DNA of 62,925 nucleotides from an uncultured Clostridia bacterium. GTDB taxonomy: Bacteria > Bacillota > Clostridia > Oscillospirales > JAAYOS01. The stretch is taken from assembly GCA_947631015.1 (NCBI GenBank), contig CANRJS010000010.1:1-62925 (forward strand), given 5' to 3'. The position numbers were made by a program, and so were the translations under genes. The notes below the pieces were generated by a model. The model made no database searches and was not told where the DNA came from. It saw nothing but the letters and a program-made list of their open reading frames with translations. This document shows, piece by piece, positions 32,671 to 40,357 of this stretch. Positions within the stretch are counted from its first letter, which is position 1. Each line of letters begins with the position of its first letter.

Positions 32671-32700
32671 TTGACGCGGGCAAGATATTTGTAGTAATAT
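32671..32700 (+). promoter_or_regulatory. Promoter of the femX-like / alr-like unit
   Basis: Rightward TTGACG (32671-32676), an 18-base spacer and TAATAT (32695-32700). It diverges from the GDPD promoter. Confidence 0.65.
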
Positions 32701-32767
32701 TACTGTGTATAGTTGTCATGCAGCGGCAGCGCTTTGGAAATAAGGAACGGTAAAGGAGACAGGTAAG

Positions 32768-33835
32768 ATGTCCGATAATATGGTTGAGGTCATCCGCGAG
32801 GAAGGCATAGCGGAGGTAGACGAATTTATAGCGGGACACCCCAAGGGACACTTTATGCAGACGTCGTACTGGGCAAAGCAGAAGCCGGAGTGGCAGCACC
32901 TCGCTATCGCCCGCAGAGACGCGGACGGGAAGATAGTAGGCGCGATGAGCATGCTTATTCGCAAGGTGCCGAAGCTGCCGTACACGCTGATGTACTGCTG
33001 CCGCGGCCCGGTCTGCGACCCGTCCGACGAGGAGACGATACTTGACCTCCTCGCCGCCTCGAAGCAGCTCGCGCGGACGATGCGGAGCTACGCCGTAAAG
33101 ATCGACCCCGACCTGCCGAAGCCCTCCCCGGTGATGGAAAAATGCCTGGAGCGGTGCGGCTTCAAGCAGGTGGACGGCGGGAAGAACTTCGAGTCAGCAC
33201 AGCCGCGCTTCGTGTTCCGCCTCGATATATCGGGCAAGAGCGAGGAGGAGATAATGGCGGCCTTCGACCAGAAGACCCGCTACAACGTCCGCCTTGCCGT
33301 GCGCAAGGGCGTCGTCTGCAAGAACGCGGGCGAGGCCGGCCTTGACGACTTCGCGGCGCTCATGGACGAGACCGGCCGCCGCGACGGGTTCGTGCCGCGC
33401 AGCCGCTCGTACTTTGAGAACATGCTTAAAAACCTCGGCGAGTACGCCCGCCTCTATATGTGCTACCTGCCGGACGGAACGCCGGTCTCCGGCGCGATGG
33501 CGATACACTATGGCGACAAAGTGTGGTACCTTTACGGCGCTTCGAGCTCGGAGCACCGCGAGTATATGCCGAACTATCTCATGCAGTGGGAGATGATACG
33601 CTGGGCGGTCTCGCTCGGCTGCCGCATATACGACTTCCGGGGAGTCTCGGGCGACCTCTCGCCGGAAAACCCGCTCTACGGTCTCTACCGCTTCAAGAAG
33701 GGCTTCGGCGGCGACTTTATCGAGTTCATCGGCGAGTACGACTACGTCATGAGCCGTATGCTCCGCAAGACGGTCGACCTCGGCAAGAAGATGATGGTGC
33801 GCCGCGCCATGAAGAAGCGCGGCATAGGGGACTGA
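32768..33835 (+). CDS. FemX-like peptidoglycan interpeptide-bridge aminoacyltransferase
   Basis: A 355-residue Fem-family protein with two GNAT-like folds. Family marks are GHFMQTSYWAKQK near the start, DLPKPSP, KTRYNVRLAVRKGV, the pair VSGAMAIHYGDKVWYLYGAS and MQWEMIRWAVSLGCRIYDFR, and YRFKKGFGGDFIEFIGEYD at the end. Such enzymes add the first or later amino acids of the peptidoglycan cross-bridge from aminoacyl-tRNA. No FemA-type coiled-coil insertion is seen, which fits FemX. The start is ATG 32768 after AAAGGAGA. It is followed after 43 bases by an alanine-racemase-like gene, so a cell-wall role is likely. Confidence 0.85.
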   Translation: MSDNMVEVIREEGIAEVDEFIAGHPKGHFMQTSYWAKQKPEWQHLAIARRDADGKIVGAMSMLIRKVPKLPYTLMYCCRGPVCDPSDEETILDLLAASKQLARTMRSYAVKIDPDLPKPSPVMEKCLERCGFKQVDGGKNFESAQPRFVFRLDISGKSEEEIMAAFDQKTRYNVRLAVRKGVVCKNAGEAGLDDFAALMDETGRRDGFVPRSRSYFENMLKNLGEYARLYMCYLPDGTPVSGAMAIHYGDKVWYLYGASSSEHREYMPNYLMQWEMIRWAVSLGCRIYDFRGVSGDLSPENPLYGLYRFKKGFGGDFIEFIGEYDYVMSRMLRKTVDLGKKMMVRRAMKKRGIGD

Positions 33836-33878
33836 GCGCCTGTACGGAACGGGCGGAAGATGAAGTGGGAGTGAGGAT

Positions 33879-34979
33879 ATGAAGGCTCTGCTCGTGCAGA
33901 AGGGAAGGCTTGAGGAGAACGTCCGCGCCGTGCTGCGGGCGGCGGGAGATTCCTCGGTGTACGCGGTGCTGAAGGGCAACGCCTACGGCCTCGGGCTCGT
34001 CGAGACGGCGCGGATAGTCCGCGAGGCGGGGATACACCGCTTCGCGCTCACCGACGTTGAGGACGCGGTGACGCTCCGCAAGAACGGCTTTGTCGAGGAT
34101 GAGATACTGATGCTCCGCTCGACGAGCGAGCCGGAGTTCATCGAGGCGCTGATAGATTACAACCTCGTCGGCACCGTCGGCTCGACCGAGGCGGCGGTGG
34201 CGATGAGCGGCATAGCCTCCGCGAGAAAGACGGTCGTGGAGGCGCACGTCGAGATAGACACCGGCATGGGGCGCTACGGCTTCCCGCCGGAGGATACCGA
34301 CAAGATAATCCAGGTCTACAAATACATGGACGGCCTCGCGCTCACCGGCATCTACACCCACTTTTGCGAGAGCTGGAGAAGCGAGAAGCGCACCCGCGAA
34401 CAGCTCGACGCGCTTATGGGCGTCGTGGATAGGCTTCATGCCGCGGGCATCGAGCCGGGACTTATACACGCCGCGAACAGCTCCGCCGCGCTGCTTTACG
34501 ACTGGTCGCGGCTCGGCGCGGTGCGGATAGGCTCGGCGCTCACCGGGCGCGTCGCGGCAAAGAACACCGGCGTAAAGCTCGGCCGGGTCGGGACGATGCT
34601 GAGCGAGGTCTGCGAGGTGCGGCGGCTCCCGAAGGGCGCGACCGTCGGTTACGGCTCTGCGTACAGGGCAAAGAAGGAGCGCCGCATCGCGATAATCCCG
34701 GTGGGATATGCGGACGGGTTTTGCGTCGAGAAGGCGCACGACAGCTACCGTATGCGCGACGCGCTGCTGTACGCGCTCTCGAGCCTCTGGCGCGGGATAA
34801 AGGGCAGGAAGATGTATGTCACGATAAACGGCGAGCGCGCACGTGTGCTCGGTCACGTCGGCATGGCGCACACCGTCGCGGACGTGACGCGGCTGAAGCA
34901 GTGCGCCGTGGGCGACCGCGTCCTGCTCGAAGTGAACCCGATACTCGTCCCCGCGAACATAGAGAGGATATATCAGTAA
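33879..34979 (+). CDS. Alanine racemase-like PLP enzyme, divergent
   Basis: A 366-residue fold-type III PLP enzyme. The cofactor lysine is K32 in YAVLKGNAYGLG and the second catalytic residue is Y258 in VGYGSAYRA. The lines EIDTGMGRYGF, GIYTHF, ANSSA and IPVGYADG fit alanine/amino-acid racemases. It departs from typical Alr: YAVLKG instead of VVKANAYG, and no clear MDQ block near the end. It may supply D-alanine or another D-amino acid to the wall. The start is ATG 33879 after AGTGGGAGTGAGG. It pairs with the FemX-like gene upstream. Confidence 0.8.
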   Translation: MKALLVQKGRLEENVRAVLRAAGDSSVYAVLKGNAYGLGLVETARIVREAGIHRFALTDVEDAVTLRKNGFVEDEILMLRSTSEPEFIEALIDYNLVGTVGSTEAAVAMSGIASARKTVVEAHVEIDTGMGRYGFPPEDTDKIIQVYKYMDGLALTGIYTHFCESWRSEKRTREQLDALMGVVDRLHAAGIEPGLIHAANSSAALLYDWSRLGAVRIGSALTGRVAAKNTGVKLGRVGTMLSEVCEVRRLPKGATVGYGSAYRAKKERRIAIIPVGYADGFCVEKAHDSYRMRDALLYALSSLWRGIKGRKMYVTINGERARVLGHVGMAHTVADVTRLKQCAVGDRVLLEVNPILVPANIERIYQ

Positions 34980-35031
34980 GAATCCCGGAAAAACACATAA
35001 ACGGGATAAACACGGAAAAGGAGAGAACAAA

Positions 35032-35529
35032 ATGGACAAAAGAAGTGTAGACATGAACAGGACGGAGGCGCCTCAGCACAACAAGACGCGCCGTCCGGCG
35101 CTCGCCGCGTTCTTTGCCATGGCCGTCGCGATAGTATTTGAGGCGATACCGGGAGGCGCGGTACTGCGTTTCGTGAGCGACCCGGCTGTGTCGCAGACAA
35201 GCATGGAGGTCTTCTCTTGCTTTGACCTCACGCCGTTCGGATACGCGAACTTCGGGCCGTTCCTCACGGCTCTGCTCACCGTCGTGACGGCGGCGCTGTA
35301 CCTCGCGGGGTCGCTTGCAAAGAAGAAGGGACTTGTCACGGCGGCACTCGTGACAAATATCATAGCCGTACTTACGTCGCTCATGCCGCTCGTGATGTTC
35401 GGCGGCGAGTTCTATCCGACGATGCTTCTCGGCATAACGCTGATACTCGCGGGCGGCGCGGTGCTCGGTGCGGCGGCGCTCGTCGCGGCGAAGCCGCCGA
35501 AGCTCGGTGGGGAGAAGATAGAGCAATAA
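35032..35529 (+). CDS. Small four-helix membrane protein, unknown
   Basis: A 165-residue protein with four predicted membrane helices (about 24-45, 70-92, 99-118 and 124-147) and a charged N-terminus. No family is recognised. The start is ATG 35032 with AAAAGGAGAG nine bases before. It lies 52 bases after the alanine-racemase-like gene and is probably the last gene of that unit. A partial copy of the family A 3'-flanking repeat begins 28 bases past its stop. Confidence 0.75.
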   Translation: MDKRSVDMNRTEAPQHNKTRRPALAAFFAMAVAIVFEAIPGGAVLRFVSDPAVSQTSMEVFSCFDLTPFGYANFGPFLTALLTVVTAALYLAGSLAKKKGLVTAALVTNIIAVLTSLMPLVMFGGEFYPTMLLGITLILAGGAVLGAAALVAAKPPKLGGEKIEQ

Positions 35530-35557
35530 AAAATCTCGCGTGAAATCGCGCCGTGAG

Positions 35558-35622
35558 CCGGCGCGAAATATGCTCACTTGACCCGAAACTCCCAAACGGT
35601 CGACAGACCGTTTGGGAGTTTC
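35558..35622 (+). repeat. Family A 3'-flanking repeat, partial copy A4
   Basis: CCGGCGCGAAATATGCTCAC (35558-35577) matches the first box of the other copies (TCGGCGCGAAATGTGCTCG in A2) with few changes. The hairpin CCCAAACGGTC-GACA-GACCGTTTGGG (in the 17-bp stem 35585-35601/35606-35622) corresponds to the CCCAAACGCTC hairpin of A2 and the CCCACGCGGTC hairpin of A3. It follows a stop codon in the gene's orientation. Confidence 0.5.
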
Positions 35623-35653
35623 GACACGATAAAGAGAAAGTTTGGTGATAATA

Positions 35654-36208
35654 ATGGTTATTGAAACCGAAAGACTGATATTGAGAGAATATACTCTCAA
35701 AGATTTCGATGCTCTGTATGAGATTTTGTCCGACAAAGAAACTATGGTACACTACCCCAAACCCTTTGACGAAGAAAAGGTCAGAAGTTGGATACAATGG
35801 AATCTTGAGAATTATGCAAAATACGGATTTGGGCTTTGGGCGGTAGTTCTGAAGAAAACAGGCGAGATGATAGGCGACTGCGGAGTTACAATTCAAAATA
35901 TTGACGGAGAACTGCTGCCGGAAATAGGCTATCATATCCATAAAAAGTATTGGAGAAACGGGTTCGGAAGCGAAGCCGCAAGAGCTGTCAGAGACTGGGC
36001 GTTTGAAAATACGGAATATGACTGTCTGTATTCATACATGAAGTATACGAATGTGGCATCGTATTCTACCGCGATCGCGAACGGGATGAAAAAGGTCAAA
36101 GAATATCCGGACGAAAAGAATACGGTTTCGTATGCTTACGCCATAACGCGAGAGGAATGGGAAAGGCTGAAAGATCAGGTTCAGGGGGAAGCTTCGGCCG
36201 TACATTGA
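35654..36208 (+). CDS. GNAT family N-acetyltransferase (RimJ/RimL-like)
   Basis: A 184-residue acetyltransferase: ETERLILREYTLKDFDALYE at the start, MIGDCGVTIQ, and the acetyl-CoA loop KYWRNGFGSEAARAVRDWAF, then NVASYSTAIANGMKKV. Relatives acetylate ribosomal-protein N-termini, small molecules or antibiotics; the substrate is not known. ATG 35654 is chosen; upstream TTG/GTG codons in frame lack a strong site. Its AT-rich codon use differs from the neighbours, which suggests transfer. The last ten or so residues do not look family-like and may reflect the junction with the remnant that follows. Confidence 0.82.
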   Translation: MVIETERLILREYTLKDFDALYEILSDKETMVHYPKPFDEEKVRSWIQWNLENYAKYGFGLWAVVLKKTGEMIGDCGVTIQNIDGELLPEIGYHIHKKYWRNGFGSEAARAVRDWAFENTEYDCLYSYMKYTNVASYSTAIANGMKKVKEYPDEKNTVSYAYAITREEWERLKDQVQGEASAVH

Positions 36209-36275
36209 CAACACCGGCATGACCGCTGTGAAGACGGCAAAGAAAATCGCGGATTTTGTCGGAACGCGTATATAA
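36189..36275 (+). pseudogene. Gene remnant: C-terminal end of an unidentified protein
   Basis: Overlapping the end of the GNAT gene in another frame is a text of about 28 residues (KLRPYIDNTGMTAVKTAKKI, then ADFVGTRI and TAA). It reads like the true C-terminus of a protein, with a flavodoxin- or reductase-like feel, but no start is present. The junction with the GNAT end suggests a deletion that joined two genes. Confidence 0.35.
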
Positions 36276-36283
36276 TTCATTCC

Positions 36284-36324
36284 ATACGCAAAAAGCAGAC
36301 GGCTTCCGTCTGCTTTTTGCGTAT
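36284..36324. terminator. Bidirectional terminator
   Basis: The 19-bp perfect stem ATACGCAAAAAGCAGACGG/CCGTCTGCTTTTTGCGTAT has a 3-base loop and lies between the convergent GNAT and phosphatase genes. The stem itself carries the A and T runs. Confidence 0.85.
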
Positions 36325-36367
36325 ATGGAGCGTGCATATTGAACCCGTCCGAGGGACAAATCCGAAT

Positions 36368-36943
36368 TTATCGGCACGATTCAAACAGGTTATACGATTG
36401 GATACCCACACAAACATCGTTATCAAAGGTCATTTTCACGACCCACGGCATCAATCCCCGAATTTCTTCAAAGTCGGCATAACCGAATTGCTTATCGTAA
36501 TAATTGATGATGGTGCCGAGCGCCGTTCCGTGAGTGCCGACGACGATAGTCCTGTCTCTATACTCGTCCAACAGGCGATTTAAGGCTGAGATATTTCTTG
36601 CCTGTACTTCCCGCAATGTCTCGCCGTCGGAGAGCTTGTAATCGAAATCCTGCCACTGCGCCTTGCAGAACGACGTAAAATCATCGATCCAGCCGCTGTC
36701 CACCTTTCGTTCCCTGAAATCGTCTTCTGTATGTATCTCGAGCTCCTCCGAATCCGCGAAGCTGCGAATAGTATCAACGGCTCTCTTATACGGACTTGAG
36801 AATACAACATCAACCTTTTTGTCGGACAGGAACCGTGTAACAAGCTTGCTGTCCTCCAGTCCCTTTTCACTCAGTTCCCTTGACAAATCGTCGTGATTTG
36901 CATGATTGGGTTCTGCGTGTCTGACAAAATATACGGTGGTCAT
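36368..36943 (-). CDS. Histidine phosphatase (phosphoglycerate mutase-like) protein
   Basis: A 191-residue protein of the RHG superfamily: VYFVRHAEPNHANHDD (catalytic Arg and His), FSSPYKRAVDTI, REREV-like DFRERKVDSGW and the second His in VVGTHGTALGT. These enzymes move or remove phosphate via phosphohistidine. The substrate is unknown. The start is ATG 36943 after AGAGAGG. Codon use is AT-rich, like the GNAT gene it faces, so both probably arrived together. The 190 bases between its start and the cca stop hold no feature I can support. Confidence 0.85.
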   Translation of the reverse strand: MTTVYFVRHAEPNHANHDDLSRELSEKGLEDSKLVTRFLSDKKVDVVFSSPYKRAVDTIRSFADSEELEIHTEDDFRERKVDSGWIDDFTSFCKAQWQDFDYKLSDGETLREVQARNISALNRLLDEYRDRTIVVGTHGTALGTIINYYDKQFGYADFEEIRGLMPWVVKMTFDNDVCVGIQSYNLFESCR

Positions 36944-37135
36944 CCGAAACCTCTCTTTCTTTATAAATCCCGATATATTGAGTCTTATCGGCGTTTCTCT
37001 TTCCGGCTGTTTTTGCCGTCCTGTGCGGGGTACGGGGCTTCGCTTGCATATTGCTCCGAAGTGCCTGCGGGCTGCGTCTCTGCCCGAATAAAGCGGTCCC
37101 CTGCGGAAGTCCGCCGCTTTCTCCGGAAGCCGGTT

Positions 37136-38512
37136 TTACTCCGACGGTTCCGGAACCTGCATTTCTTTTGCCGCGTCCAGCAGCGCCGCGCGCTCGTTTG
37201 CGGTATTGCCCTCGCAGACAAGGTCGCAGAGCGCGTCGAGCGTGCGCGCTATCTCCTCGCCCTCAAAGCCGAGCGCGGCAACGTCCGCGCCGCTCACGGC
37301 GAGGCGCGAGTGGAGGTAGGGCGCGTCGGAGAGTATCATGCTCCGCATGAGCGTTTGCGCCGCCGCGACGAGGCGCACGCGCTCGAGCGCCGGAGGATAT
37401 GCGAGATCGTGCGCGCGGGCGTCCGCAAGCTGCGTCTCCGCGAGAAGGAGCGCGCCGTCGTCGCCGAGCTCGCGGAGAAAGCGACCGGCGTTCGCAGGCT
37501 CGGGCAGCATATCCTCATCGTGCAGGCGCACGAGGCTTGTCACGAGCGCCGTGAGCTTCCTCGGCGCGTTCAGGGCGCGGAGGCGCGCCTCCGCGAGCTC
37601 CGCGCCGCGCGCGGGGTGACCGTGGAAGCGCCGCCCGCCGTCCGGCTTGTCCGCGGCGCAGAGCGGCTTTGCGAGGTCGTGCAGCAGCAGGGCGAGGCGG
37701 ACGTTCCCGTCCCTCGGCGCGAGGCCAACGGCGTGGCAGGTGTGCGCCCAGACGTCGAGATGGTGCCAGCGGTTGCGGTGCTCAAAATTGATGCACGGCG
37801 CGATTTCGGGTATCGGGACCGAGAGGATGTCCCCGCAGGAGAGGAGTACGCGCTCAACCTGTTCGCCCACGAGAAGCTTCATAAGCTCCTCAAGCACCCT
37901 CTCGCCGCTCACAAGCGCGAGCCGGGCGCGCTCCTCGTGCATCGCCGCCTCGGTCTCCGGGTCGAGCGAGAAGCCGAGCGTCGCCGAAAACCGCATCGCG
38001 CGGAGTATTCGGAGCGCGTCCTCGCGGAAGCGCTCGCGCGGCTCGCCGACACAGCGTATCGCGCCCGCCGCGAGGTCGCGCCGTCCGCCGAAAAGGTCGA
38101 CGACCGCGCCGTCCGAGTCCGCCGCCATCGCGTTTACCGTGAAGTCGCGGCGGCGCAGATCCTCCTCGAGGCTCCGCGTGAAGCGGACGCTCGAGGGGTG
38201 GCGTCCGTCGAGGTAGTCGCCGTCGGTGCGAAAGGTTGTTATCTCGTAGGCTCTGCCGCTCGAGAGGACGGTGACGGTTCCGTGTTTGAGGCCGGTGTCG
38301 ACGAGCTTCCTTCCCGCGAACACCTCGTGTATCTCGTCCGGAGTGGCAGAGGTGCAGATGTCCCAGTCGTGCGGCGGAACGCCGCGCAGACTGTCCCGCA
38401 CGCAGCCGCCGACGGCGTACGCCGAAAACCCGCGCGCCGCGAGCTCCGATATGAGCTCCCGCGCACGGGGGTCTATTGTTATCCTTACGGGACCGGTTCC
38501 GCCGTAGATCAT
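37136..38512 (-). CDS. cca: CCA tRNA nucleotidyltransferase with HD domain
   Basis: This 458-residue class II enzyme adds or repairs CCA ends of tRNA. The head is SAYAVGGCVRDSLRG, then HDWDICTSATP (metal Asp-x-Asp), KHGTVTV, RRRDFTVNAMA and EDALRILRAMRF. A C-terminal HD domain has HHLDVWAHTCH and LLHDLAKPLC. The start is ATG 38512, with GGAGG four bases before; ATG 38539 lies inside the upstream terminator. It follows glycyl-tRNA synthetase in the same direction but is separated by a terminator. It is relevant to any tRNA lacking an encoded CCA. Confidence 0.93.
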   Translation of the reverse strand: MIYGGTGPVRITIDPRARELISELAARGFSAYAVGGCVRDSLRGVPPHDWDICTSATPDEIHEVFAGRKLVDTGLKHGTVTVLSSGRAYEITTFRTDGDYLDGRHPSSVRFTRSLEEDLRRRDFTVNAMAADSDGAVVDLFGGRRDLAAGAIRCVGEPRERFREDALRILRAMRFSATLGFSLDPETEAAMHEERARLALVSGERVLEELMKLLVGEQVERVLLSCGDILSVPIPEIAPCINFEHRNRWHHLDVWAHTCHAVGLAPRDGNVRLALLLHDLAKPLCAADKPDGGRRFHGHPARGAELAEARLRALNAPRKLTALVTSLVRLHDEDMLPEPANAGRFLRELGDDGALLLAETQLADARAHDLAYPPALERVRLVAAAQTLMRSMILSDAPYLHSRLAVSGADVAALGFEGEEIARTLDALCDLVCEGNTANERAALLDAAKEMQVPEPSE

Positions 38513-38522
38513 ACTGCCTCCG

Positions 38523-38551
38523 AAAAACGGGGCGGGCAAACTGCCCGCCCC
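38523..38551 (-). terminator. Terminator of the glycyl-tRNA synthetase gene
   Basis: The 10-bp GC stem GGGGCGGGCA/TGCCCGCCCC (38529-38538 with 38542-38551) is followed leftward by GTTTTT. Confidence 0.85.
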
Positions 38552-38565
38552 GAAGTCTGTACTTA

Positions 38566-39966
38566 TCAGAATTTTATGCGCGAGGCGACGTAGTCCGCGA
38601 CCTCAGCCATCGGCAGACGTATCTGCTCCATCGAGTCGCGCTCGCGTATCGTGACGCATCCGTCGCCGGGCTTCTCCGCGTCGCCCACGGTGTCAAAGTC
38701 GACCGTGATGCAGAACGGGGTGCCTATCTCGTCCTCGCGGCGGTAGCGCTTGCCGATGGAGCCGGTCTCGTCGTAGTCGGTCATGAAGACCTTCGAGAGC
38801 TCGTCGCGGAGCTCGAGCGCGGGACCCGCGAGCTTCTTCGAGAGCGGCAGAACCGCCGCTTTGAACGGCGCGACGGCGGGGGAGAGGTGCAGCACGACGC
38901 GGGTGTCGTTCTTCTCGGCGTCGATAACTTCCTCGTCATACGCCTCGCAGAGCAGCGCGAGGACGGTGCGGTCAAGACCGTAGGTGCTTTCGATGATGAA
39001 CGGGATGAAGCGCTCGTTCGTGTCCGGGTCGAGGTAGTCCATGCGCTGGCCGCTGTATTCCTGGTGGCGCGTGAGGTCGAAGTTCGTGCGGTTGTGGGTG
39101 CCGTTTATCTCGCCCCAGCCGAACGGGAACAGGAACTCGATGTCGCACGCGGCCTTGGCGTAGTGCGCGAGCTTCTCGTGGTCGTGGAAGCGGAGATGGT
39201 CGGCGGGGATGCCGAGGTCCTCGAAGTACCGCTTGCCGTACTCCTTGAAGTACTCGTACAGCTCGCCGTCCTCGCCCTCCTTGCAGAAGGTCTGGAACTC
39301 CATCTGCTCAAACTCTATCGTGCGGAAGATGAAGTTGCCGGGGGTTATCTCGTTGCGGAAAGCCTTGCCTATCTGGCCGATGCTGAACGGCAGCTTCGCG
39401 CGCATCGAGCGCTGGACGTTGAGAAAGTTGACGTACTCGCCCTGAGCGTTCTCCGGGCGGAGGTAGATGGTGTTCTTCGTGTCGGAGGTGACGCCGCGCT
39501 GAGTCTCAAACATCAGGTTGAACTCGCGGATATCGGTGAAGTTGTGCTTGCCGCAGTGCGGGCAGGGGATGGAGTGCTCCTTGATGTAGGCAAACATCTC
39601 CTCCTTCGTCATCGCGTCCGCATGGGCGTTCGGGTCGTAGGAGTCGATGAGGTTGTCCGCGCGGATGCGCATTTTGCATTCCTTGCAGTCAAGCAGCGGG
39701 TCGGAGAAGCTCGCGACGTGGCCGCTCGCCTCCCAGACGCGCGGGTGCATGAGTATGTCCGCGTCGACCTCGAAGCTGTTCTTGCGCTCCTGGATGAAGC
39801 GCTTGCGCCACGTGTCCTTGATATTGTTCTTCAGGCGCGAGCCGAGCGGGCCGTAGTCCCACGTGTTTGCGAGGCCGCCGTAGATGTCGCTGCCCTGAAA
39901 TATGAAGCCGCGCCCCTTGCAGAGGGCGACTATCCTGTCCATGGACTTTTCGGTGTTCTGCATCAT
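38566..39966 (-). CDS. glyQS: Glycyl-tRNA synthetase, dimeric single-chain type
   Basis: This 466-residue class II synthetase charges tRNA-Gly. It begins with MDRIVALCKGRGFIFQGSDI and continues LANTWDYGPLG. It has the zinc-type cysteines CKECKMR and CPHCGKHNF, motif 2 FRNEITPGNFIFRTIEFEQM, and motif 3 ESTYGLDRTVLALL, then an anticodon-binding domain. ATG 39966 (or the next codon, also ATG) is chosen, with GGGAGGAAG upstream; the longer frame has no site. The leader from the promoter at 40117-40145 is about 145 bases and hairpin-rich, but lacks a T-box core. Confidence 0.94.
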   Translation of the reverse strand: MMQNTEKSMDRIVALCKGRGFIFQGSDIYGGLANTWDYGPLGSRLKNNIKDTWRKRFIQERKNSFEVDADILMHPRVWEASGHVASFSDPLLDCKECKMRIRADNLIDSYDPNAHADAMTKEEMFAYIKEHSIPCPHCGKHNFTDIREFNLMFETQRGVTSDTKNTIYLRPENAQGEYVNFLNVQRSMRAKLPFSIGQIGKAFRNEITPGNFIFRTIEFEQMEFQTFCKEGEDGELYEYFKEYGKRYFEDLGIPADHLRFHDHEKLAHYAKAACDIEFLFPFGWGEINGTHNRTNFDLTRHQEYSGQRMDYLDPDTNERFIPFIIESTYGLDRTVLALLCEAYDEEVIDAEKNDTRVVLHLSPAVAPFKAAVLPLSKKLAGPALELRDELSKVFMTDYDETGSIGKRYRREDEIGTPFCITVDFDTVGDAEKPGDGCVTIRERDSMEQIRLPMAEVADYVASRIKF

Positions 39967-40116
39967 AAAAGGAACTTCCTCCCAAAACTTGATTCGCGGC
40001 AGGAGCCGCTCTCTCCGCGCGACGGAGCCGAAGCCCCGCGCATGGCGGCGGACGGAATCCTCCCGTCCGGGCGGCTTTCGCGATGCCGGATCTTTCTCCA
40101 AAATGAGCCACAACAT

Positions 40117-40145
40117 ATTATATACGTTATTTCGGCGCGGGTCAA
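40117..40145 (-). promoter_or_regulatory. Promoter of glyQS
   Basis: Leftward TTGACC (40145-40140), a 17-base spacer and TATAAT (40122-40117). The leader 40110-39967 contains hairpins (for example CGGACGG/CCGTCCG and GCGGC/GCCGC). No TGGNACC-type T-box antiterminator bulge is present. Confidence 0.8.
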
Positions 40146-40231
40146 GCGGAAAGGCGTAATAATGTTTCGCGGAGTTTACACGTTTCGCCCAGGAATTTCC
40201 TGCAATTCCTTAATATATGAAAAAAGTTTAA

Positions 40232-40247
40232 GAATATCGCGATATTC
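40232..40247. promoter_or_regulatory. Perfect 16-bp palindrome upstream of the S-layer gene promoter
   Basis: GAATATCGCGATATTC is self-complementary and lies 33 bases upstream of the -35 box at 40280, in AT-rich sequence between two divergent promoters. It is a candidate binding site for a dimeric regulator. Confidence 0.4.
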
Positions 40248-40279
40248 ATTACAAAACGGCTACAAATGCCCCAAAATAA

Positions 40280-40308
40280 TTGACTTTTCGCCGCGAAGGC
40301 GGTATAGT
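40280..40308 (+). promoter_or_regulatory. Promoter of the S-layer-homology protein gene
   Basis: Rightward TTGACT (40280-40285), a 17-base spacer and TATAGT (40303-40308). The transcript would start about 43 bases before the coding region. Confidence 0.8.
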
Positions 40309-40357
40309 TACACCGTGGCCGGGAAACCGGCGAAAAACTTTCAGGGAGGACTTGAAG

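Larger units (their letters stand above)
35630..36960. other. Lower-GC patch, probably acquired
   Basis: From about 35630 to 36960 the sequence is clearly richer in A/T than either side, with AAA, GAA, TAT and ATT codons common. It holds a GNAT gene, a truncated frame and a phosphatase gene around one bidirectional terminator. This reads as a small transferred cassette. No integrase or flanking direct repeat was seen. Confidence 0.55.

Noticed and set aside
39967-40110. T-box leader for glycyl-tRNA synthetase
   Set aside because: The leader has hairpins but no conserved TGGNACC-type bulge or AG box, and it is short for a T-box.
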